From: Hevea brasiliensis
Lineage: Eukaryota > Streptophyta > Magnoliopsida > Malpighiales > Euphorbiaceae
Direction: 5' to 3'
DNA: 64,000 nt
Assembly: GCF_030052815.1 (NCBI RefSeq)
Contig: NC_079498.1
Span: forward strand, 89,820,273 to 89,884,272
Under the pieces are notes generated by a model, which was not told the origin of the DNA, did no database searches, and saw only the letters and a program-made list of their open reading frames with translations. This document shows, piece by piece, positions 24,501 through 34,502 of the stretch. Numbering within the stretch: position 1 is the first letter of the stretch; each line of letters starts with the position of its first letter. Both the position numbers and the translations under genes were made by a program.

Positions 24501-25927
24501 ATGATTCAGGGACAATAATTCATTGGGCTAAAATCTTGTTATTTAACAGGTGATAGTTGAAACCCTGGCTATAAGCTTTCATGAAGCTATTTTCATTTCT
24601 CAGAGATGCAATATGAAGTCAAGTTTAAATTCAAATGCATTGCAGTGTTTACTTACAAAACTATTACGTTTGCTGTATCGTGCATGCATGAACAAAGTTT
24701 GGTTTACTCTTTATACTAAATTTGTTTCATTTCTAATAAACTTATTGCAAATTTTCAGGTGCGAGATGTACGCCTCATAACGGATCGCAACTCAAGACGT
24801 TCAAAGGGAGTTGGGTAAGTTGATTAACAACTTGGTTCTGTTGAATGAAATAAATTTATTACTTCTACTTGCTTTATCTTTGATTGGTGGCTATGGCTTG
24901 ACTTTCTTTTTTCAGGGTTTAAACCAATTAAGCTTGATCAATTTGGAAAAGATCAAAATCTTGACTTTTTGATTGTTTTGTTTATTTTGTTAGTAAGCGA
25001 TAAAAGTTTCCCTCATTTTGTGATCCCATTGGTTAATTGAGCTTTTACCTGAGCAAGCTGGAGTTTTATCTCGCATTTCAGGGTGTGTAGTTTGGGATTA
25101 TATTATAATTAGGGCAATGATAATACGCTGTGTTGATGAGCGCATAAAAGATTTGTCTCATTGGTTTTTCTTGCTCCTATTCATGGTCTGTTTTCAGGTA
25201 TATTGAGTTCTATGATGTGATGTCAGTCCCTATGGCCATAGCTCTCTCTGGGCAGCCTCTTCTTGGTCAACCAGTTATGGTGAAACCTTCAGAAGCTGAA
25301 AAGAATCTTGTTCAGTCAACAACAATGAATGCAGGTGGTGGACTTATAGCCCCATACTCTGGAGGGGCAAGAAGGTTGTATGTTGGCAACCTGCACTTCA
25401 ACATAACAGAAGATCAACTTCGCCAGGTAAGGACTTGTTTCTGTAACTTTATAAATAACATGCATCTTCTCTCTGTGCCTGTTTTGACCTAGTGATGTAG
25501 AACACAATATTTTCTATTACTTCTCAATTTCAGTTGTCAATAATTATCATATTAATTTCTCTACTAAAATACCTAGATAGCATGTATATTTATAGTATGA
25601 TAGCTACTACTAGTACTGGGATTAGGAATCCCAAAATAAGAAAATACTAAACCAATACTAACTAGGAATACAAAACCAACAATAACTAGAAAAATAGTAT
25701 ATCTAATAGAACTTTTGAAATGTTCCTAAATAATAATAAAATTCCTAAATAATAGAAATACTACTTCCTAATTAAATTTCCTAATGAATAGAAGCTCAAA
25801 CTTCTTAATTTTAAGATGAAAAATTAAATCAAAATAATTTCTAAATTTAGTTTTCCTTAACTGCATCACGGAGACTAGACATGATTTTTCCAAATCTAAA
25901 CATAACTATTCGTAGGGTTTTCTTTTT

Positions 25928-25966
<39 letters not shown>

Positions 25967-28900
25967 TGTATCTGCTATATATTACACAGTTGTGGGATTT
26001 GTTATTAACCTTATGACTCGCCTTCAGCACACAATTTTGCTTGACTTTTCAGGTTTTTGAACCATTTGGAACTGTGGAGTTGGTGCAATTGCCTCTTGAT
26101 GAAACTGGGCACTGCAAAGGCTTTGGTTTTGTTCAGGTTAGTTTTGTAAAAATATGTAATTTTTATGAAATATCATAAAAAATATCATTTAAAAGTGGAA
26201 AATCCAGGTGAAAGATTCCAAAGCAAAATTCTATTTGCATGTTTACCTAAAAAAGGAACTATGGACTAAGGTGGATGTTAAAAGTAATGTAATAAGCTCA
26301 GCATGTATAGTCACATTGGGTCTTAAAACCATACAAGAAATTTCTTTGTAATAAAGGCCAAATTAGCCCTTGAACTTTTTGTCAATGTTCAATTGGGCCC
26401 AAACTTAAGTGTTGGGCCAAATTAAGAAAGTCTTTTTTCCCCTCAATTTACCCAATTTTTTGTTTAAGAAAAATGAAAATATATTTTTTGAACTTTTCTA
26501 AATAATAAAAAGTACTTTTAAATAATTAAAAATTTAACCATTTCAGAAGTTTGAAAACAAAAACTTAATCAAAATAGAAAATATAAAAAAAAGAACCCTC
26601 TCTCCATCCAGAAATCAAAACTGAAATTGGGTTAGGGCTACATTCTGTTCTTATCAAGGTGAGAGATGGGTTTTTGGAGATGACAATGAGATTGAGGAGT
26701 GTGGAGAGGTTGGAGGAGAAGTCAATGGAGATGGTGAGGTTGGATATGGAAAGGTGGGATGGAGAGGGCAGGTTGGTGGTGGCAGGTACAGGATTTAAAG
26801 AGAAACTCCAGCAAATATGGCAAGGAGGACCAACAGGAAGATGAGGATGCTTTAACAGCAGCAGCAAATGCTCAGGTTGCTGGGGGTATGACCCTTGATC
26901 AACTCTTCTAATCCTTTGCCTGCAATATTTTCATTTGCAAAGAACTCACTTGCCACCATTATGGTGTCTCATCCCAACTTGACTTTCAGATAAAAGTGGA
27001 GATTGAAATAGCCTAAAATGTTGCTGTTGGAGATGATGCTGATGCTGAAATAATTGATGGGTGATGGGAATGGAATGTTGCTGTCATTGTTAGAATATAT
27101 TTTATTGTTTTTGTTGCTGTGGGTGGGTTGATAGGGCATGGTCTAGATTTTGATATGGTTTAGAGTGGGTAAAACTGGTGAGCGAAAATTATCATTTTCC
27201 ATGAATTGTTAGAAATGTTTAGTGTGAGAAAATAGAATAGAAGAAGAATATTAAGAATGATTGAAGAGCTTGATTATTCCCTCAAGCCAACGGTGTCCAT
27301 TTATAATCTGTACAGGACAACTAAATAGGAAATACAATCCTAATTAAATACGTAATTATAGTCATGATTCTAGTACCTAAATATATTCACACAATCACTA
27401 CAGATAGACATATTCTAGCTATTTATGATAAATATTTTAACACTCCCCCTTAAGCTGGAGCGTACAAATCATATGCTCCAAGCTTGTTACAAATATATTC
27501 AATCCGAGAGCCTCTGAGAGATTTTGTCAGGATATTTGCTAATTGGTCATTTGAGCTAACCAAGCTAGTGGCAATACACCCAGATTCAATCTTTTGTTTG
27601 ATGAAATGACAATTCACCTGTATATGTTTCGTTCTCTCATGAAACACTGAATTAAATGCAATGTAAAGTGCAGCTTGATTGTCACAGATTAGATGCATTT
27701 GTTTAAGTTCTCCATACTTAAACTCTTGGAGAAGTTGTTTCAACCAATAAGTTCACAAGTTGCCAAAGCCATAGCTCGATATTCTACTTCTGCACTTGAC
27801 CTAGCAACAACATCTTGCTTCTTTCTTTTCCAAGAGATCAAATTACCTCCAATCATAATGCAATATCCTGAAGTAGACCGTCTATCTGAAGAACCTGCCC
27901 AATCTGCATCTGAGTAACCAATAATCTGTGAATGACCCCTGTCTTCATGTAATAGGCCTTGTCCTGGAGCTCCTTTAATAAATCTGAGTATCTGAATAAC
28001 TGCATCCCAATGACTACTACATGGTGCTTGAAAGAACTGACTGACCACACTTACAGCAAATGAGATGTCTAGGTGTGTGATTGTAAGATAATTGAGTTTT
28101 CCAACCAATCTCCGGTATCTATCAGGATCCTCCAATGGCTCCCCTTGTCCAGGAACAATTTTGACATTTGGATCCAGAGGAGTATCTGCGTGTCTACAGT
28201 CTAACATGCCCGTCTCTGTCAGTATATCCAAAGCATATTTCCTTTGAGAAATGGCGATACCTGTCTTGGATTGTGCCACTTCAATCCCCAAGAAATACTT
28301 TAGCTTCCCAAGATCCTTAGTCTGAAAATGACTGGACAAGTGTTGTTTGAGTTTTGAGATATGATTATTTCTTGTAATAACAATGTCATCAACATAAACA
28401 ACGAGATAAATGTACTTATCATGGCCATTATGGTGGAAAAATACTGAATGGTCAGCTTCACTCCGAGACATTCTAAATTGTTGGACTACAGTACTGAACC
28501 GTCCAAATCATGCTCTCGGAGATTGTTTCAAGCCATATAAAGGACGCCACAGGCGACACACCAAACCAGACTCCCCCTGAGCAACAAACCCTGGTGGTTG
28601 CTCCATGTAAACTTCCTCAGCTAGCTTGCCATGTAAAAAGGCATTTTTGACATCCAGTTGATGAAGTGGCCAGTTATGGATGGCAGCTAAGGAAATAAGA
28701 AGGCAAACCGAGGCAATTTTAGCCACAGGAGAGAAGGTATCACTGTAATCGAGGCCAAAGATTTGAGTATAGCCCTTTGCAACAAAGCGAGCTTTAAGTC
28801 TATTAATTTGGCCATCAGACACCACCTTGACTGTATAAATCCATCGACAGCCAAAAGTAGATTTGCCCTTTGATAGTGGCACCAAATCCCAAGTGCCATT

Positions 28901-31900
28901 GTTATGGAGAGCAGTCATCTTTTCAACCATTGCATTACACCATCTTGGATGTTCTAAAGCTTCTCTAACAGTCTTAGGTACAGATACATTAGATAAAGTG
29001 GTGACAAAAGCATAGTAAGAAGGAGACAAACGATGATAACTCACAAAATTATAAATAGGATGAGGATTTCGAGATGAACGAATACCTTTTCGGATGGCAA
29101 TGGGAGGAGTAGCATCGTCTGTTGAAGGCGAGACCAGAATAGGTGAAGATGAAGGCGGGCAAGAGTCACCAGGAGCCGGTGTTGTACCTGTATCAAGCAA
29201 AGGAGCATTAATGGTGTTAGTGGGAGGATGGGGATGACGTAAGTAGACGTGTAGAGGTGGTGGAGGAAGAGTAGGAACTGGTAAGGCGGTGGGAATAAAA
29301 ACCTTGGATGGGGTGTTGGAGGAAAAATAGGGAGATGTTTCAAAGAAGGTTACATCAGCTGACATAAAGTATTTATTTGTAAGTGAATTGTAGCATTTGT
29401 TACCTTTTTGAAATCTAGAATATCCCAAAAAGACACATTTTATTGATTTAGGCTGAAGTTTGTCTTTTCTAGGAGTGTGATCATGAACAAAACAAATACA
29501 ACCAAATACACGCAGGAACAACTGATGACCATCTTGGTCGGGAAACAAAATAGAATGAGGACTTTGATTCTGCAAAACAGAAGAAGGCATTCGGTTAATT
29601 AAGTAACAAGCAGTAAGAATAGCATCTCCTTAAAAATGAAGAGGAACATTATAGTGAATGAGTAAAGTGCGGGCAGTCTCAACTAGATGACGATTCTTTC
29701 GTTCGGCAACCCCATTTTGTTGAGGTGTATAAGCACATGAAGTTTGGTGAGTAATACCCTGAGAAGATAATAAATGAGTAAAGGGAGTAGACAAATATTC
29801 TTTTGCATTGTCACAACGAAGTATTTTAATAGAAACACCAAATTGATTGCGTATTTCGGTAGAGAATTTTTGAAATATAGAAAATAATTCAGAACGAATT
29901 TTCATTTAAAATAACCAAGTGCTACGAGAATAATCAACAAAAGTAACAAAATAATGAGATCTCAAAGTTGTACTGACACGACTTGGACTCAAATGTCTGA
30001 ATGGACAATTTCAAACATAGACTTAACCCTATTATTGACTCGCTTGGGAAAGGAAACACGATTTTGTTTCCCAAGTTGACAGGACTCACATTTAAAAGAA
30101 GATAAACTAGAAAGACTAGGAACTAATTTTTGCAATTTGGCAAGACTCGGATGACCCAGACGATTGTGAAGAAGATCAGCGGAAGTGGTAGAGGCAAGAG
30201 CAACTGGAGAATTTGAAGTAGAAAAATGGTACAACTCTTGTGACTCACATCCTACTCCAATCGTCTTCCCTGTACTCCGGTCCTGCACAACAACAGAGTC
30301 AGCTGTAAAAGTGACAGAACAATTGAGATTTTTAGTTAATTTACTAATGGAGATTAAATTATATGGGCATTTTGGAGTGAACAAAATTGTGGTTAAAGAA
30401 ATAAATGAAAAGATTTTTACTTCTCCTATGCCCTTAACTAAAGTTTGTGAACCGTTAGCCAAAGTAACTTTAGACAAAACCAGAGGAGAAACTAGAGATG
30501 AGAAAAGACTTTTGTTACCAGATATATGATCAGAAGTACCAGAGTCTAGGATGCATGGACCAGTGAGCGAAGACTGTGTTGGACAGGCAAAGGAATTACC
30601 AGAATGAGCACTGCTAGAAGATTGCTGTTTGGCTGTTTGATATTTTAAATACTCCTTGTAATCACCTCCAGTTAATAGAATAGAATCTGACACCTGATCC
30701 TTTCCATCAGGTAATGGAAGAATACCATTTTCACCGGATTGAGCTATATGAGCAGTTGATCGGCCCACATTATTTGACTGAATGGGTGTGGTGGTCGACC
30801 ATGAAGGGCCCAACAAGTGTCTCGAGTGTGATTACTCTTATCACAATAAGTGCAATGGAGCCTTTTGCCCTTACCTCTCTGATAAGTACTCTGTCTCGGT
30901 TGGTTTCCATTTTGTGCAGCTAAAACTGAAGATTCAATTCCAGAGAAATTATTCTTATTGAGTGAGATGCGTAGAAGCGTGGCAGACACTTCCTCTAGAG
31001 TGGGAATAACCGGACTAGTTAATATCTGGTCTCTAACAGAATTAAGGTCAGGTTTTAGCCCAATCAATGGCGAAACCATGAAGAACTTGTCCCGTTGTTG
31101 CTCAGAAATATTTTCAGTACATGACATGTTAGAATTAAATTCATCTTTCAGTGATTCTACCTGTCTCAAAAAACTAGACATATCTTGTTGATTTTGCTGT
31201 AGATGAACCATATTTGATACTACCTTATAAATACGCTGCACATCATTTGTATACAAGGTTTTCACCTTAGTCCAGATTTTGCAACAGGTTTTACAAGACT
31301 GAAAAATATTAAGTAATTTTGGGTCTAGAGAATGCCACTAGAGACTACATAATTGAGCATCAATCTTAGTCCAATTAGCTCTATTTGTTAAAGCTATATC
31401 TATGGCATTTTTAACCAAGTAGTCATCATACCCCTGCCCCATAAACCATAATTCCACTGATGCAGCCCAAGACATATAATTTTGACTTCCTACTAATTTA
31501 ACAGTAGTAATAGCTGGTGAATTACTAATGGAAGAAAATATGTGTTTGAGAATCTCAGAATCTGTGTTGGAGGCTGTATTGGAGGATCTCAGACGTGTTG
31601 GTAAGAGAAGCACACTGAAATGTTGCTCAGAAATACGTCAGAAAAGCATACTGTATGAAGTAGTGATAAAAAAGTGAGAAACAGGTGACGGGACCATCGT
31701 GGTTGAGGCTGATCCTGGGCTTGGTAATCCACTAGGCTAGGCTGTGACAGCTACGGACTCCCAAAAAGTGACCGGAAAAAGAGGGAAAGTTCCTCTCTAT
31801 GAGGACTTTGTTTCAGATTTCAAATCAGACCTACCGAGGGCTCTAATACTATGTGAGAAAATAGAATAGAAGAAGAATATTGAGAATGATTGAAGAGCTT

Positions 31901-34502
31901 GATTATTCCCTTAAGCCAATGGTGTCAATTTATAATCTATACAGGACAATTAAATAAGAAATACAATCTTAATTAAATACGTAATTATAGCCACGATTCT
32001 AGCATCTAAATATATTCACACAATCACTACAGATATACATATCCTAGCTATTTATGGTACATATCTTAACATGTAGAACTATTTGCTTGAATTTTTTTTT
32101 TCCAACTTTTTATTTTTCAATTTCCTAATTTTTATAAATAGAAAATGGTTTTAAAATGTAAAAGCATTTTTTTTAATATTCAAAAATATTGAAATTGATT
32201 TTTTTTTTTGTGACAAAAATTGAGTTAAATTCAGAAAAAAAAATTTCATTCCAAATTGGCCCTAAACTTAATTTTGGGCCTAATTTCATATTGGCCAAAA
32301 GTTTAGGGGCCTTTTATTGTAAATTTCATAGTATATCAAAAAGTTTAATAATATTGTTTTCCTGGCTAGACTCAGCCAAGGGCTGATTCAGGCCCTGAAT
32401 CTACCTGGGTTGAACCTGGAAAGTGGCTGGGTCAAGGGTGCAAGGGCCTGAACGGGAACTGGACATACTATAAGGGCCAGTTTCAGTATTCCTTCCCAAG
32501 CACTGAATCGGAACTGGTGGTTCGAATTGCCGGTTCTGGCTCGGTTGAAATAAATTTTTTTTTGGAAGAAAAGAAAAAGATACAACATGGACCAAACCGT
32601 TTTCGAACCAGAATCAAAACCATCCAAAACTGGAACCGAAATTGGAATTAAACTGGACCGAAACTGATTGGGAGAAGGAACTGGCTAGAACCTTGGCCAA
32701 CCAGTCTGGTTCCGGTTCATCTCCTGGCTAGGCCGCCTGAACTGCTAGTTCCTGCTTGGAACTGGTGGCCAGGCCTATTCCTGGCTACTGCCAACTTTGT
32801 CTAATTGGCCTTATACATGCTTAATGGTATTTCTTTGGAAATTGTGAACTAATTGTGTTTTCCATTACAGTTTGCACGCCTTGAAGATGCTAGAAATGCC
32901 TTAAATTTGAATGGACAAGTGGAAATTGCAGGTCGGCCAATCAAGGTAATGCTGTACTTCCCTTCTCTCTCTCTCTCTCTCTTGTCTTGTGCTCTCTACA
33001 TCAGCTGCGCATCTCATAGAATGAGCCTGTTTTGAACATCAATTTATATCCTCTTTTGTATTGTGTTTAGGTGTCAACTGTTACTGACCAAACCGGAATG
33101 CAAGAAGGTGGGACAAATACTGGTGATTTTGATGATGATGAAGGTGGTGGCTTGGTTAGTAACTCTCTTCTTCTGTTCCTGGTCTCGGGTAATGATTTGA
33201 GTGCTGTTTAGAGAGTGCAAAAATTGTCTGCCATGGGCCTGCCCTCTTGTAACATGCTAATCCACTGTTCCCTGATGTGGCAAATTGGAAAAGAGTACTA
33301 TACTTCTAATGAATGAAAAGTCAAACATTAAAAAATAATTACCATCTTAAAATTGTCTTGTATTTGTGAAGTATCTATACTTCCAAGTTATGTGCTTTCA
33401 TTCATTATACACATTTGAGTAACTCAGTGAAGCCAAATTCAAAACTTGTTTAAAATTTAGGCACTGAATGCACATTCTCGAGCGGCTTTGATGTGGAAGT
33501 TGGATCGCAGCGGCACTGCCTCAAGGTCAGACTGTTAATGTTAGCTTTTGTTTTCAATTATTCTGGTTGGTCTGGCTTGTCTCACTTCTTCCTCCATTTG
33601 CAGTATTGCTGGTTCATTGGGAACCCCTGTTGTCAGTAGTGGCCTTACTGTACCAACAGCACCTATTCTCAGTGCTGCGCCTGCGGTTTCTGCTGTTGCT
33701 CCACTTATGTCAGGTTCTATTGGTCTACCTGGGCTTACAGGCACGGGTGATCAACTTCCTGCTGCACCAATTCCATCTGTGGAAACAATTAGCATCCCGA
33801 GTGAATGTTTATTATTGAAGAATATGTTTGACCCAAAATTAGAGGTTGGTGACACATTTTTTGGGGGTTATATTAGTTTTGCTCATGTTCTAGTTTTGCT
33901 TAAACCATGTTATATTTTGGTAGACGGAACCAGACTTTGATTTGGATATTAAAGAAGATGTTCAAGATGAATGCTCTAAATTTGGAAATTTGAAGCATAT
34001 TTACGTGGACAAGTAAGTACTGTTCAGATTTGCTGTTGTACTAGTTATTTGATGAACCAAAATTTGGACACCTATCTGCCTCCAATCATAGGGCTTGTTA
34101 GATATTTTCTACAATCCATGTATGATTGATGACTTCATTTCATAGTTCGAATTGGTGATAGAGATTTGCATATTCAAGATCCTTTTTACAGTCATATATT
34201 TCTTTCATTTACCTTCACATAGCATTTACTTTTTCTTCTTGAAACAGAAATAGTGCTGGTTTTGTGTATTTGCAATTTGATAATACACAAGCTGCGATGA
34301 ATGCACAACGGGCTCTTCATGGAAGATGGTTTGCTGGGAAGATGATCACTGCAACACCAATGGTAACAAATTTCTCCTTTTTTTTTTTTCCCTCCCTCTT
34401 TAGTCATATTTATATATTGTTTCTTTACTAGAAAATGTCCTTCAAACTTTGTGCATGCAGATGCCACAGATCTATGCAGCCAAATTCCCAGATAGCAGAT
34501 AG
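15511..34502 (+). CDS. RBM39: RBM39/CC1-like splicing factor (RS, RRM1, RRM2, UHM), 13 coding exons
   Basis: Exons: 15511-16055, 23469-23550, 23643-23699, 24759-24814, 25198-25426, 26053-26136, 32871-32945, 33071-33154, 33461-33525, 33604-33844, 33924-34012, 34248-34362, 34461-34502. All introns are GT-AG, phases agree throughout, and the sum is 1,764 nt (587 aa). Residues 1-200 are acidic and then Arg/Ser/Asp/Glu-rich (RS-like). RRM1 is at about 203-283 (RNP2 VFAYQI, RNP1 SKGVGYIEF). RRM2 is at about 305-380 (RNP2 LYVGNL, RNP1 CKGFGFVQF). The C-terminal UHM is at about 495-580, with the Arg-X-Phe signature in GRWFAGKMI. This order is that of the RBM39/CAPER/CC1-like family, nuclear proteins that bind U2AF/SF3b-type ligand motifs through the UHM during 3' splice-site recognition. 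Introns 1 (7.4 kb) and 6 (6.7 kb) are swollen by antisense transposons, yet every exon is intact. The family call is confident; the plant ortholog name is not. Confidence 0.93.
16056..17900 (+). other. Intron 1, part left of copia A
   Basis: T-rich intronic sequence. Short open frames at 16,714-17,090 lack any recognisable domain and contain poly-T-derived phenylalanine runs. No gene is supported here. Similar plain sequence fills 22,615-23,468 to the right of the insertion. Confidence 0.6.
17901..18078 (-). repeat. Copia A 3' LTR (178 bp)
   Basis: Begins TGTAGAAAGAGATGATTCTC and ends TTTCCATAACA. It differs from 22,432-22,609 by T/G, A/G and G/A only (about 1.7 percent). Confidence 0.95.
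18086..22194 (-). pseudogene. Copia A gag-pol remnant
   Basis: Minus-strand pieces appear in the order of a copia polyprotein but in different frames. Gag is at 22,194-21,688 ([17 protein letters not shown]). The zinc knuckle is at about 21,410-21,330 ([14 protein letters not shown]). A protease-region relic is at 21,232-20,939. The integrase zinc-finger region is at 20,743-20,534 ([14 protein letters not shown]). The integrase end is at 20,274-19,987 ([16 protein letters not shown]). RT traces lie at about 19,300-18,420. RNase H is at 18,407-18,086 ([26 protein letters not shown]). Numerous frameshifts and stops mean no protein could be made. The disruption is much heavier than the nearly identical LTRs would suggest. 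Confidence 0.8.
22432..22609 (-). repeat. Copia A 5' LTR (178 bp)
   Basis: Partner of 17,901-18,078, the same length with no gaps. The primer-binding site abuts it on the left. Confidence 0.95.
25427..26052 (+). other. Intron 5 with AT-rich repeat and poly-T tract
   Basis: Contains an AT-rich stretch (about 25,560-25,860) that looks like decayed LTR or leader sequence but has no partner in the window. A run of 36 T (25,930-25,965) ends 87 bp before exon 6. No coding signal. Confidence 0.5.
27223..27442 (-). repeat. Copia B 3' LTR (220 bp)
   Basis: Begins TGTGAGAAAATAGAATAGAA and ends AATATTTTAACA. Most differences from its partner are transitions. Confidence 0.93.
27450..31613 (-). pseudogene. 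Copia B gag-pol, interrupted by a few stops
   Basis: Nearly the full copia polyprotein can be followed on the minus strand. Gag is at 31,613-30,780 ([14 protein letters not shown] knuckle at about 30,850). Protease has active site DSGTSDH at about 30,540. The integrase zinc finger is near 30,080 ([11 protein letters not shown]) and the core at 29,905-29,630 ([20 protein letters not shown]). RT is at 28,900-28,300 ([21 protein letters not shown]). RNase H is at 28,000-27,450 ([33 protein letters not shown]). It ends [12 protein letters not shown] just before the polypurine tract. Interruptions: a stop near 31,337, a frame change near 30,780, stops near 29,950 and 29,633, an RT Trp codon changed to TGA near 28,508, and a frame change near 27,741. 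Key catalytic residues are otherwise kept. Confidence 0.88.
31852..32071 (-). repeat. Copia B 5' LTR (220 bp)
   Basis: Partner of 27,223-27,442, same length without gaps, about 7.7 percent different by my count. Confidence 0.93.
32330..32790. repeat. Degenerate GGTTC/GAACC-rich repeat in intron 6
   Basis: A stretch rich in ggttctggttc-type words on both strands (ggaactggtggttcgaattg, aaccgttttcgaaccagaa, ctggttccggttcatc), typical of old hAT-like or unclassified plant repeats. No clear ends or duplication found. It ends about 80 bp before exon 7. Open frames here are repeat-derived. Confidence 0.35.

Larger units (their letters stand above)
27223..32071 (-). mobile_element. Copia B: full-length Ty1/copia element in intron 6
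   Basis: A 4,849 bp element with 220 bp LTRs (27,223-27,442 and 31,852-32,071) differing at about 17 positions. The flanks TTTAG (27,218-27,222) and TGTAG (32,072-32,076) match at 4 of 5 bases. The polypurine tract reads AGCTTAAGGGGGAG on the minus strand next to 27,442. The primer-binding site is decayed (AGTATTAGAGC for GGTATCAGAGC). It is antisense to the host gene and older than copia A by LTR divergence. Confidence 0.93.
26345..32320. mobile_element. Mutator-like inverted-repeat element in intron 6, split by copia B
   Basis: The left end (from 26,345: ATAAAGGCCAAATTAGCCC, then GGGCCCAAACTTAAG, TTGGGCCAA) and the reverse complement of the right end (to 32,320: ATAAAAGGCC, TTAGGCCC, AAATTAAG, TAGGGCCAA) match over more than 70 bp with gaps. 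The flanks share AAATTTC (26,338-26,344 and 32,321-32,327), or 7 of 9 bp if a Mutator-style 9 bp duplication is taken. Without copia B the element is about 1.1 kb. Its interior (26,580-27,200) encodes no recognisable transposase. It has purine-rich coding-like stretches that could be captured gene sequence. Class assignment is by style only. Confidence 0.5.

Noticed and set aside
32388..32627. Minus-strand open frames in intron 6
   Set aside because: Derived from the GGTTC/GAACC-rich repeat; no conserved domain.
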